From Cloeon dipterum (lineage: Eukaryota; Arthropoda; Insecta; Ephemeroptera; Baetidae), in NCBI RefSeq assembly GCF_949628265.1, contig NC_088786.1:39515681-39579680 (forward strand): a DNA stretch of 64,000 nucleotides. The letters run 5' to 3'. Shown in pieces: positions 33,135-43,441 of the stretch; position 1 is the stretch's first letter; each line of letters opens with the position of its first letter. A program made the translations under genes and the position numbers. The notes under the pieces were generated by a model. That model was not told where the DNA came from. It did no database searches and was given only the letters and a program-made list of their open reading frames with translations.

Positions 33135-33849
33135 TGAATATAGAACAAAAGGAGATTCACTAAATTCACCCCATAATAAATCTTAAACTCAGACACCTAT
33201 TATTCAAGTTTATTCATTCTATACTGCGCCTTTATGTTACGACTTCTTATCTTTTGCATCATCATCATTTCCAGCTACAATACACTTGGATTGACAAGTT
33301 CTCTATAGATTTTGAATAACATATATTTGCATGTATTTTATAAGTCTTTTTTTGTTCATCCATTCCCATGTCTTCAACGTCCCAAAATAGATAATATTAA
33401 GCCAAGCCCGCGGCCACCACGTTTGAAGGTCCTCATAATTATTGCTTCTCCTTCGCAGTTTTCCTTTTTTACTTATATTTTTCCTCTTTTTTTCAGGGGT
33501 ATAGCTTGTTGGAATAAAAGCATCTAGTTGTATTTTGTTTCAAAATATTTTTGTTTACATTTCACACAAAGGTTAACACTCACCATGTCTATGTATATAC
33601 ATTAATAAGAATAATAATATTAGCACAGGAATCGAAAAGAAATAAATTAGACGGTAAACCAGCATTAGCAAAAGTCGCGCGGCTACAGAGAATTCATCGT
33701 AAAAAGGTCTGTTGCGAGAAGCGCCAATCCACCGACATTTGCTAATTTTCTTTACAAAATTTTATTGTTTCCTTATATGTTGTACTCTGGAGTCAACAAA
33801 ATATCATTCCGGGTGAAAGCCGCACGATTTAATATAGAATCCTGAGCCG

Positions 33850-34569
33850 TTAATTGGGAGCTGCGTCCGAGCCGTGGCCCAAGTGCTGCTGTTGACGAAG
33901 CATCAGTAGCTCATTTTCGAGGTCACGCTGCATGTGCTCGGGCAGCGAGCCGGCGTTGTTGCCTAACATTGATTTCAGCAGGCTCAGTTGCTCAGTGAGG
34001 GATTCGACATTTTTCTCCAGTTCCATGTTCTCATTCGCGAGGTTTGCTACCGTTTCCGAGATCTCCCTGGAGCGCAGCTTTTCCTTTTCCCGCCACTTTC
34101 GCACGGCGATGTTATTCTTCAAACGAAGCTTCTGGTACTCTTTGCTCGACTTGTCCATTGTTTTGCCGGTGCCGTTTCGGGTGGCCCTCTGCGAGAAGCC
34201 GCCCGCACCCTTGAGCGCCGAAAGGTGCCTGTGTGACCCGTTGCCGCTCATCATAGCGTTCGAGTTGCAGCCGATAGTGCCGCTGCTGTAAAAGCCAGGG
34301 CCCGTCGGCGAGGCGTACGGCACGGCGCCGACTGGACACTGCTGCAAGTCATTGATGGCGGGCACGTTGCTCGCCTCGTTGCCGTACGAGGCCCCCGAGT
34401 GCACGGGCGAGTGGTTCAGGTTGGCCGTGTTCGTTTTGCTCAGGTGCGGCGAGCCCATCTGATTCGACAGAATGTCCGAAAAGGTGTTGTCGAGGTCTTG
34501 CAAGTCCTCCATCAGCCGCTGCAGCTCGAGCGATACGTCCTGAGGATCAATCTCAGCAAAATCCATCAT
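33850..34569 (-). CDS. C/EBP-like bZIP transcription factor, copy b
   Basis: A frame of 239 aa from the first of two adjacent ATGs (MMDFAEIDPQDVSLE) at 34569. It is nearly identical to copy a, with these differences: MMD for ME at the start, a rearranged and shorter middle (SGTIGCNSNAMMSGNGS against copy a's SGTIGTNSNGPVFRTLTSG), and Glu for Gln in REISETV of the basic-region/zipper hinge. The basic region keeps the unusual Trp (NNIAVRKWREK), so that change predates the duplication. The frame is open upstream to 34752, but copy a supports the internal Met. Because flanks and coding part are alike, the two copies may be functionally redundant, or one may be free to drift; no disabling change is visible in either. 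Confidence 0.8.
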   Translation of the reverse strand: MMDFAEIDPQDVSLELQRLMEDLQDLDNTFSDILSNQMGSPHLSKTNTANLNHSPVHSGASYGNEASNVPAINDLQQCPVGAVPYASPTGPGFYSSGTIGCNSNAMMSGNGSHRHLSALKGAGGFSQRATRNGTGKTMDKSSKEYQKLRLKNNIAVRKWREKEKLRSREISETVANLANENMELEKNVESLTEQLSLLKSMLGNNAGSLPEHMQRDLENELLMLRQQQHLGHGSDAAPN

Positions 34570-35990
34570 TATAAACGCAGGCGAAACGAGTGCACGATGA
34601 ACTTCAACAAAGGTCCAGTCTGCTGCGCGCACACGAGACAACGAACTATTCCTTAAACTGACAGAAGTGAAATGAGCAAGTAAGAATGCCGATCCTACGC
34701 TTTTCGTGCCCTCCCCCCCCCCCCCGGCACTAATCGCACCACTCCAAGGCATGCATGCACCACCATCCCCACCATCTACATATAGCGTTTAAACCAAGAA
34801 CTTTCTTTTCTTGGTAAAAACATTACGTAAGTTATATAAATCATCCCTTGTCAAATAAATTGATCTCCAGGTAAGAAAATGACAAGTTTGATTGATGAGA
34901 TGTGCTTCAGACAAAAGGAAAGTTGAAGGTCGCTACACAAAAGAGCGCAAGAAACGGGAAAAAGAAAATATAATACATCGAAGTCACGTAATAGGACTCG
35001 CGCGCAGGCAAGCAACACCTCTGTGCGTATCCAGTTCTCCGCAGGCTTTAAAACCAATTTTCCCACAACAATATTTGTGTCACTTGCAGCCCACTGTCTC
35101 TCGTTGGAGGTATTCGAGTGAGTGTTTCCCGGCTGGCAAAATGTGGTGAAATATAATGATCGACACGAACTATTGAAATAGCTTCAGGGACATAATATAC
35201 TCTGGACACCGCGGGGCAGATCAAAGTGATTAATACACCACATGTAGGGCCTTTTGTAAGTTTGCTACTATAAAAATCAGTTGTTTGTTCCATTATTTAA
35301 AAGCAGGAATTAAAAATATTAGTTTAATTTTAGCTGACTTCTGTAAAAATAGCTCAATTTTTGGCCGAGCTACGTTTTGCGAGTATATAGTGTGCAATTT
35401 GCCGTCGAGAGCAGGCCCGGACCTGGCGAAACCCCGGCTGGCCGACCAGAATGCCCAATAATGCCAAGACTTGACTGTCAAGGTGTCAAGCGGCCCGCGT
35501 TTGTGACTGTTGCTTCCCATATTTAATTTAGAGGCTTCTCTGCGTTGAGACTGTGGCTGGAGGCAACACAAGCTCTTTTAATTCAATTCTTTGTTTTGGC
35601 TAAATTTATTCCATAATCAAAAGAAAAACATTAAAAAAATCGAAAAAAATAAAGTTTAAACTTTCGTTATGCTTGTTTCATTTCCACCAGCCCTCAACTA
35701 TTTGGCCGTTCGGCCCGCTCCTCATTAAATTCATAATATTTATAACATTTTTGTTGAGGGATGAATAAAAAGGAAAAACGAATGCATCATATCCTTCATT
35801 TTTCCATATTTCCATACTGGAAAAGAAATAATCCGAGAACTTGATCAGGTACTATATGTATGCACTTTTTTGCCGGTGTTACATTAAAGCGCATTCATTA
35901 CGTCCCGACTCCTGGCGCGTAAAATGAACCACAAATGATGAGATAATTCTTTAAAATTATCTGGATTTCGCGCCATTCAAAACGCACTGA
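34570..35990. other. bZIP copy b upstream region
   Basis: Counterpart of 13841-15240. A homopolymer C run lies at about 34711-34725, where copy a has CCCTCCCACCCCCCGG. No extra gene seen. Confidence 0.5.
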
Positions 35991-36367
35991 ACGCTGATTG
36001 GTTGCCTCCAAAAGCGTGATAGAGGTAAGATAAGGAGTTAATAGCATTACTCGAATTTTAAAGTTTTTAAGTCGAAATCTAAATTTAATTTAGATAATTA
36101 TCAATAAAAAGAACAAAGTAATAAAAAAAGCAAATAAACATATATTAAAAACGTGAAAAAAACATATAATAGCCAAAATTTTAATTCTCCTTGTCGCACA
36201 CACCACTGCGAACGTGGCCGGAGTAACGGAGGTGTCGCTTGTAAACACTCATGGCTTCTCAGGAAGATGCAAGCAGCAAAAGTTCCGCGTGAAGAAATTC
36301 GCTTGTTTTTGCTGAGCCGACCCAATCAGGAACTGGGCATAGAAATAAAACCTTTTTGGGAGAAGCC
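35991..36367 (+). promoter_or_regulatory. 5' region of ZNF6
   Basis: Keeps the family leader donor GATAGAG|GTAAGA (about 36020-36032, lost in its sister ZNF2), TTCTCCTTGTCGCACAC (36185-36201) and CCAAT in GACCCAATCAGGAACTG (36319-36335). The regulatory block is therefore better preserved than the coding region it precedes. Confidence 0.45.
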
Positions 36368-39300
36368 ATGGAGAGAAATTCCAGAACCAGAAGCTTGAGG
36401 AGTCGAGAGATGCAGCCGCCAAGAGTCGGAGAAGCAAAACCTGCTATTCAAAAGCCGCTTTGCAGACTGTGCGAGTGTCCGACGTGGGACGGCCACGTCC
36501 TCGCGTCGCAGGTAAAAAGGTTCAAGCTGAGGAAATGGGCCATGAAGGTCATGAACCTGACGGAAGAAGACGAAAACCTGCCGGAGGTGGTCGAAGAAGA
36601 CTCTTTGATCTGCTATTTTTGCATCTGGCAGGCAGAGTGAGTTTTTTCACTAGCTTAAAATTTTTATTTTGTTTTTACGCGTGACTTTGTAGGTTTGGGG
36701 ATGAGTCTGGAGACGAGGCTGTTGCTTGGTGGCCGAAAAACCTTGATTTGGGAGAAAATGCTAAGGTGCTGCGGGAGAATTATTCAGGTAGGGAATTTTT
36801 AATTAAAATTTCATCATGGTGGTTACTTTTCTCCAAATTTGACAGTTGGAGAAGTTGAACAGTGTTGGGTGCAGTTGAAAGAGGTTGATCTGGCCAAATA
36901 CGAAAAGGAAATCCCTAAGAAGAGGGATCGCAGTGGAGTGTGTTTTTACTGCGGCAAGAGATACGACTACCTGATGGATCACGTCAGAGTGTCTCACAAA
37001 GAAGCCATCAAATGCGGAATTCGGGGCTGCACGACTTATTTTCACACCGAGGAGGAAAATGAGCAGCACATGCAGCAGGATTTTCACGAGAAAGGTGAAA
37101 AACCAGGCGAAAGAAGGAATATTTGGTGCAAATTTTGTAAAATCGTAAAACTGTTTTCCTCACTAAATTCGTGGAGGAAGCACATGAATGTCAAGCATCC
37201 TGAACTGGTTACGTGCACGCATTACGGCTGCAAAGAGTACTTCAAGTCCAAGTCTGAAATGATTCTCCATATCAATTCGTTGCACAAAAGAGGCATAAAG
37301 GAAAATCTTTTGCAGTGCGAGCATTGCGAGTATTTTACCACTAAGAAGTCCAAGTTGAGGCTACACCAACAGTCGAAGCACTTCCCAAAGATGTTCAAAT
37401 GCGACAATTGCGACGCCAGATTTGGCTCGAAATACTTGGCTAGTGTTCACTACAAAAAAATTCATAGATTCGACAAGTGCGAATCTTGTGGCCAGGACGT
37501 TTCTCACGGGTACAAGGGTGACCACTTAAGGCAATTGGCTTGCACCAAATGCAAACTCAAATTCGAGTGCTCGGGTTTGTATCAATTGCATAAGAAGAGC
37601 TGCAAACAAAACCCCTATAGTTGCAAGGAGTGAGGAGAATCGTTCAACGTGCGTGGGAAGTTGTATAGCCACTTCAGAAAATTTCACACTGTGCAAAGCT
37701 ATCAAGTTACGCTACGACCATTGCGACTATTCTTCATTTGAAAAGAGACGCATGGAGGGGCACATGCAATGGAGACATTTACCAAAGATGATTAAGTGTG
37801 GAGAGTGCAACCATTTGTTTGCCTCTGAAACTATTCTCAAGATTCACAAGTACAGATCGCACGAATATGTTCGTTGCGCGGAATGTGCCCAGGAGATGAG
37901 CCCTCAAAAAATAATAAGACATCGGACCATCAAGACTTGCCGCCGCTGCCATTCCAAATTCAAGTGCCGTGGCCTTCTTGAAAAGCATGTCTGTACTTAG
38001 AGGAATAATTTCTATTGTGACAAGTGCCCGAAATTTTATATGAAAAGAAATCATTTGTACCCCTACGAGAAAAATCACGTGTTGACACGAGTTTTCGGTG
38101 ACCCCCTCAAATATTTTTTTTGTATTTTTCCCGGGTTATTTGAGGCCCCCTTAGTCAATATTGACTGGAAATTTTGATTTATTTTGTGTTTTTAATATTT
38201 CTGGATCACGTGATCATCACGTGATAAACACGTGTTACCGGACACGAGTTAAAAATTAAATTAATTGTTAATTGCTTCAATTGCATTTTAACTATGTAAT
38301 TTGCAGTTTTGTTCCTTAATTTAATGATTTTAAGGGTAAATAATTAAATTTAGCTACTCGTGAATTTTAACTCGAGTTGAACACGTGTGAAAACACGTGT
38401 TTTTAAACACGTGTCAGACATCACGTGATGAACACGTGTCATAGATCACGTGTTCAACTCGAGTTAAAATACACGACTAGCTAAATTTTATATTTTCTTA
38501 GAATTTATACAATTTTGCCCATTTCATTTAAAGAATGGGCAACAATTTCCAAAATTCTTTGAAAATACGTGGTCAATTTAACTCGTGTTGGAAATCACGT
38601 GATTAACACGTGTTTAACACGTGTACCGTTACACGAGTAGTTTGGTATAATAATTTGCCCTCAAAATAATTTTAAAAAGAGAAAAACTGCACCTAAATTA
38701 GCTATTACACTACATAGTATATTTAAGTCCTGTGTATCATATAATTTCCCACTTTAACCATAGAAAATTTGTCGAGGAATCAATTTTTAAATTTAATAAA
38801 TTTTAATTTCAATTAATTCCTTTTTATTTCTCCAAAAAAATCAAAATATTTTACAAACATTTAAAGTCAAAATGATAATTTACTAGAAATAATTCATCAA
38901 ACGGATAATCGACAATGGAATATTTAATTTTAAATTTCTAATTTTATTTATTTTAATTAGGTCCTGCCTTTATATTTCTTTCATATATTATTCAAATTTT
39001 TTATTAATTAAATTTAATTCTATTTCATTTGATGTGAAATTAAAAAATTCGCTAGCGGAATTTAAAGTGCAGGGCGCCGCAGCAACTCTACTGCTTGCAC
39101 TTCGCGCGGCTGGTTATTTACCAAATTTGTAATTTCATCCAAGCGCGCAATAAAGATTCCAGCTGGGAAGAGCAAGGAGGGACAGGAGGGGCAGGAGCGG
39201 CTGGTGTTGCTGCTTGCAGCGTAAGCGGCAACGGCAAGAGAAAAAGCGAAAGTGGGGGCGGGAGCTGGTGAAGCACAAGCATGCAGGATCAGGCAGGATC

Positions 39301-39919
39301 GGGAACAACGCGTAAGCAGCCAAAGCCAACGGTCAAACGGCAGAAAGAGAATAGCTTGTGACAGTGTGACACACTCGCGCATTCACGGCCAGTTCTTTAC
39401 GCATAATTACGTAAGCAATCCGCTAATTAACACCGCTGTGAGTGACTGCACGACCCGCGGAAACCCTTCTGGATTTACGCGTCCCGCGGCTGTGTGTTTA
39501 GACCCGTCATCATCAACAATCTGCCGCATTTCGGTGTGAACTCGTTTTGCAGGTATGTAATGCGTTAAAATCATTATAGTTTTCTTATTTCTAAATCTGC
39601 ATATTACATAAAATGAGCTTGTTTATCACGAAATGTAAACGGCATCGCGTCTTATGGTGCCGTAAAAATTGCGTAGCTCAACAACCAAACGCGATTTTCT
39701 TTGTCGCAAGAAAAGGGCAACAACGACCAATTCGACACTGAAAATTAAGGTGTTTGTTGAGCTATGCGCAATTTTAACGGCACCAAGACGTGTTTCATTA
39801 CCTGAATTTTATACTTTTTAAACAATTAAAACAACATGCACTTTGGCAACTATCTATTTTTGCTGTTTTGCTTAGTTGAAATGTTTAAAATTCTGTGTTT
39901 TCAGATTGCAAATTGTGAA

Positions 39920-40748
39920 ATGGCAACTTCCATCGAAATGGCCCTGCCGCGCCAGCATCTTCCATGTGAAAGGAACCCCATTGAGGCTCCTGCGCTGATT
40001 GTGAGGGACGGACCTCTTTTGGAGCGAAACCCTGGGATAAAATGGTTCGATATTTCTGGCAGGTAATATTTGCATAATGTCTAACGTGTTCATATCAGTG
40101 TTAAATATCATGTGTCTATGAACTTAAACATTTTTCATTGACTCTAAATCCAGTAATGTATTATATTGTTTGCATTTCCATTTGCGACAACATACATATA
40201 TTCGCAACTTACTTTAGCAATTTTAATATCTTATATAATTCCATTTCCTGTGTAAGGAATAAAGGAATGTAATTTTGTTGATTACTATAAGTCCTGTCAT
40301 TGCCTTGTCATTGTTGAAATCCCGTTTTTTTTATTCTTACATGTATGTCTGGAATTCTGAAGAATTTAAATCTTAATATTGTTAGATTCAACAGTAATTA
40401 ATGTTTATTTAAGGATAATATTATTTAGATGATTAACCCGCAAAATACAGTCAATATTAAACCTTGAAAATTAAAATTTGTGCACAAGATTAAATTTCTT
40501 TAAATGAAAATACTCTTTAACGAACAGCATAAATTTATGAAAATCTTAACACCATAAATTTTAATGGTCTGGGATGAAAAGTCTAACTTGTAATATTAGA
40601 CTAAAATTTATTTTACAAACCAAATAATGTTTATAGTATCAACTCATTCATAGATAATTGACAGTTAATTGAATTTTTGGTCTGTTTTAGAGTGGGCCCA
40701 AGAAGAAGAGGAGGAAAAAGTAGAGCAGCGGATGAAGAAAGCAGCTGA
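39920..40748 (+). CDS. Possible small spliced gene inside the TIR element (66 aa)
   Basis: A GC-rich leader (about 39060-39551) ends in a good donor TTTTGCAG|GTATGT. Exon 2 begins after TTTTCAG at 39904, has an ATG at 39920 and ends at 40062 (GGCAG|GTAATA). Exon 3 begins after TTTTAG at 40690 and joins in frame to a TGA at 40746-40748. The predicted peptide starts MATSIEMALPRQHLPCERNP and ends in a basic stretch VGPRRRGGKSRAADEESS. In exon 3 another frame is open and looks like a charged coil (EWAQEEEEEKVEQRMKKAAD), so the true reading frame could differ. No family recognised. Confidence 0.3.
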
Positions 40749-40845
40749 TGAGGAAGAAGATCAAGAAGAATACGGAGCCGTCGGAGCCACGTGAGACAAT
40801 TTTGTATTCGACTGAATCGTCTTCGTTATTGTGCCGACTGCTTCT

Positions 40846-41068
40846 GCTGCTCGTCGGAAGGCTCGGTTTGCACTCGAAAGGCGGTTCCAACCTCGCGCTC
40901 TCCCCCTCGCAGGGAGGGTGGTGGTTGTGGTCATGGTTGTAAGGTCAAACTCTCCCCTTCCCCTAGATGACCTAAACCACAACCACCATCCTCCCTGCGA
41001 GGGTGAGAGCGTGTCAGAGCCAGGCTGGAAATCTCTCGAGTACGAACCGAGCCCTCCGAAAAGATAGC
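40846..41068. repeat. Foldback repeat C1 within the TIR element
   Basis: CTCGCAGGGAGGGTGGTGGT faces its inverted counterpart ACCACCATCCTCCCTGCGAG, with the outer arms AAGGCTCGGTT... and ...AACCGAGCCCTCC. A related but separate foldback lies at 41386-41735. There is no coding content that I trust. Confidence 0.65.
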
Positions 41069-41385
41069 CGAGAGCTGCAGAAGCAGTTTAAATTTTATAC
41101 TTATCCCCATGCTAACCAATTGGAGGTTATGAAAACATTTAATATTGTACTTGCATTTTAATTTTAATGTTCTAATTATGAATTTATTTTCCACATATTC
41201 AGTCATTCACTTAATATATTCTATATTCTTAAAACAAATTGATCAATCAGAGTTAAAAACTTGAGCAGAGTTTAGTAGTTTATGTTAAAATATAACAACG
41301 TATTAAGCTAGTCTTTTAAGGAACGTTCGTTTGCTTAGGTCTGCATGTTCATTTCATTACTGAAAGGATGTTGTGCCGAATGCCT

Positions 41386-41735
41386 CGCTGCTCGTCGAAG
41401 GGCTCGGTTCATGCTCGAAAGGGAGTTCAAACCTGGCTCTCGCACTCCCACCCTCGCAGGGAGGGTGGTGGTTGTGGTTTCGGTTGTTTATGGGGGAGTT
41501 TGATCTCGGTCAAAGTCAAAATACCCCCTAATTGAAAATTACCCTAAATACTCTCGAGAAAATTCACCCTTAACTATTTGTTCCGCAAGTGGGGAATCAA
41601 AATTGAGGTCAAACTCTCCCTTAGACGACCGAAATAACAACCACCACCCTCTTTGCCAGGGTGAGAGTGCGAGAGCCAAGTCGGAACCCCCTCTCGAGTG
41701 CGAACCGAGCTCTTCGACGAGCTAGCCGCGAGCAG
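41386..41735. repeat. Foldback repeat C2 within the TIR element
   Basis: The same outer arms as C1 (GCTCGTCGAAGGGCTCGGTT and AACCGAGCTCTTCGACGAGC) and the CCACCCTCGCAGGGAGGGTG core, with a longer loop containing GACCGAAATAACAACCACC. Two related foldbacks 540 bp apart imply a small MITE family that inserted twice or was duplicated. Confidence 0.65.
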
Positions 41736-42039
41736 TAGAACAAATGTATGCGAATATTAATTGTTATTGTATATGTAAAATGGTCATTATTTGCTGAAAA
41801 TAAATATATTTAATGCAAAATTAAAGCCTAGTTTCAACTCGTTCCAAACCCGTATCAAACACGTGACTCGTTTCCAAAACACGTGATTTGACACGAGACT
41901 TCACACGTGTCTAACTCGTGGTAGACACGTGTTTCAAGACACGTGAACTCGTGGCAAAAACCACGAGATTTTCACGTGTCTACCACGTGATTTTTCTCGT
42001 AGGGACGATCATATTGTCAAGAAGCACATTGATGTATAA

Positions 42040-42488
42040 AATTGTACCAAATTAAAATGAATAGTGGCATTATCAAAAAACAGCAGCAACTTTAAAATTA
42101 ATGAAACCTTCCAGTGTATTTTGCTTTATTTTCTGTGTAAAATTATTTGGAAATTTTATTGTTTTCAATCCAAATTCAATGACTTATAAATTTTTTAATT
42201 AAATAAGCTTTACCCAAAATTTTTTGAGCACTGTTTATGCCCCATTTTCATCTCGCATAATGTGCACACCGTTGGATAAATCACGAATAAAGGAAGCGAA
42301 ATCAAGATAAAACTAATATCTGTATTCAACTTTGGTTGGTATAATAAGAGTGCACAAAATTTGTTATTAGATTATCTTCTTTAACTTAGTTAAATATTCA
42401 CTTTGTAACTCACTCTTTTAATATATAGAATAGTAGCTCCACAAACAAAATCCATTTTCCTTGTTGCCACAGCTAATTATTCAATTCA
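42040..42488. other. ZNF6 3' flank (ZNF3 type)
   Basis: Matches the ZNF3/ZNF4/ZNF7 3' flanks (CTTCCAGTGTATTTTGCTTT; GTTGGATAAATCACGAATAA). No gene. Confidence 0.5.
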
Positions 42489-42889
42489 CCAGTTGCATAA
42501 ACCCTAAATGTTCGAAGCCGCCAACAGATGGCGCCACCGTAGACTTTCGATTTTGTAGGCACTTCCGCTGCGATTTCAAACGAAATCTTGCTACTGTGCA
42601 TTCTTCAAATAATTTGCTTTTTTTTGACGTGCTGAAAACCAAAATCGGTTCAGCCAATCGCCGTAGAATCGTGAAAAACTATTTTTTGAAATAAAAAAAT
42701 ATTTTCCAACGTTTCTACGGCGAATGGCTGAACCGATTTTGGTTTTCAGCACGTCAAAATAAAAGCAAATTAATTGAAGTCTGAAAATGAAGCGGAAATG
42801 CTTTAAAACCGCTTCAAACAAAATTTTTTGAAATTCTGTGGTTGCGCCATCTGTTGGCGGCTTCGATAACTAAGTGTTTATGCAACTGG
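42489..42889. mobile_element. hAT-like MITE, family B, second copy
   Basis: CCAGTTGCATAAACCCTAAA at the left and GTTTATGCAACTGG at the right, with the same inner GCCGCCAACAGATGGCGCC motif as the copy at 32397. Flanking octamers TCAATTCA and TCAATTGA differ by one base. Inserted next to the homologous start of the myosin-like block, where unit 1 (about 22015) lacks it. Confidence 0.7.
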
Positions 42890-42897
42890 TCAATTGA

Positions 42898-43319
42898 TGG
42901 AATATCCCGCATTTGTGCTGTGCGAATATGTGAATCGCGAAAGAAGGACAGCCTTTGCATTGTCAACTTGGTCTAAATTTCCGATTTAAAAGTACAAAAA
43001 AATTAATCAAGTTTTTTGCTGTCTGCAATAGATTTAAAAACTAATCATGTATAATTTAAACTAAATTGTGGAGAGCGCGAGCGCAGGCAAGCTGATTTCG
43101 CAGGCGGAGCCAGAAGAAAGAGGCGGAGCCAGACGGCACAAGTGCGCATGCGTGGTTTGCAGCACTTAAGGAGAAGCAGCTAGAGTCAGCAAAAGAGGGG
43201 AAGGAGTGGGGAACGAACAAGCGACATTTTCCCCCACTCCTTCCACTTTTAGTGTCTGGCTGCTGCTTCGCTTCTCCTACTCTCACTCTCGTTAGTCTGT
43301 AACTGGCAGTGACGGGACG
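42898..43319. other. 5' side of the myosin-like block, copy b
   Basis: Homologous to 22020-22441. It shows one internal difference, a short extra direct repeat of GGCGGAGCCAGA (43104-43132), and the same foldback before the ATG (GGAGAAGCAGC ... GCTGCTTCGCTTCTCC). Confidence 0.45.
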
Positions 43320-43441
43320 ATGTCGTGCGCGGTGCCGGTCTGCAGCCGCGCTTCAGGATTGACAGCCAGCGACCACCGGGCGACTGTAGAGGACCACGGC
43401 CACATTCAGGGTGAGTCCATTTTCTTTTTTCATTTCTTTCT

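Larger units (their letters stand above)
12485..33236. repeat. Tandem segmental duplication, unit 1
   Basis: The segment beginning TACGACTTCTTATCTTTTGC at about 12485 begins again at about 33237. Homologous pairs, in order: bZIP (13109 and 33850), ZNF2/ZNF6 (15656 and 36368), myosin-like pseudogene (22442 and 43320), ZNF4/ZNF7 (24619 and 58945), short-ORF region (28758 and 63047), ZNF5/ZNF8 (29710 and 63972). The offset is about 20.7-20.9 kb before the minisatellite and about 34.3 kb after it. ZNF3 has no full counterpart in unit 2. Confidence 0.85.
38061..42004. mobile_element. 3,944-bp TIR element with CACGTG subterminal repeats, non-autonomous
   Basis: Both ends start CCCTACGAGAAAAATCACGT in inverted orientation. 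It is flanked by AC on both sides (2-bp target duplication); removing it restores TTGTAC/GATCATATTG, like the uninterrupted ZNF3 (CTGTACGGTCATATTG). The first 600 bp hold about 13 CACGTG palindromes and the last 180 bp hold about seven, mostly as ACACGTGT or TCACGTGA. Such subterminal repeats are typical transposase-binding arrays. No transposase is visible. The interior carries a GC-rich island (39060-39551), a possible small spliced gene and two foldback repeats. The superfamily is not clear to me; a 2-bp duplication and C-rich end would allow a CMC-like element, but this is a guess. Confidence 0.8.
36368..42039 (+). pseudogene. ZNF6: zinc-finger gene, broken and split by a transposon
   Basis: Exons 36368-36636, 36693-36787, 36846 onward. 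The ZAD-like exon has two unusual changes (TWDGH for TSDGH, QVKRF for QVDRF). The finger exon ends at an in-frame TGA at 37631-37633, a TGT-to-TGA change in the codon of SCKECGES. Downstream an indel near 37688 (CACTGTGCAAAGC) shifts the frame, the next fingers read in another frame to TAG at 37998-38000 (HVCT then stop), and the last finger is interrupted at 38060 by a 3,944-bp element. The exon resumes at 42005 (GATCATATTGTCAAGAAGCA) and ends at 42039. The 5' part resembles ZNF2, but the 3' untranslated sequence (TTGTACCAAATTAAAATGAA) resembles ZNF3. Confidence 0.85.

Noticed and set aside
39062..39382. - strand 106-codon ORF in the GC-rich part of the TIR element
   Set aside because: Composition-driven frame with no domain; the + strand splice signals fit better.
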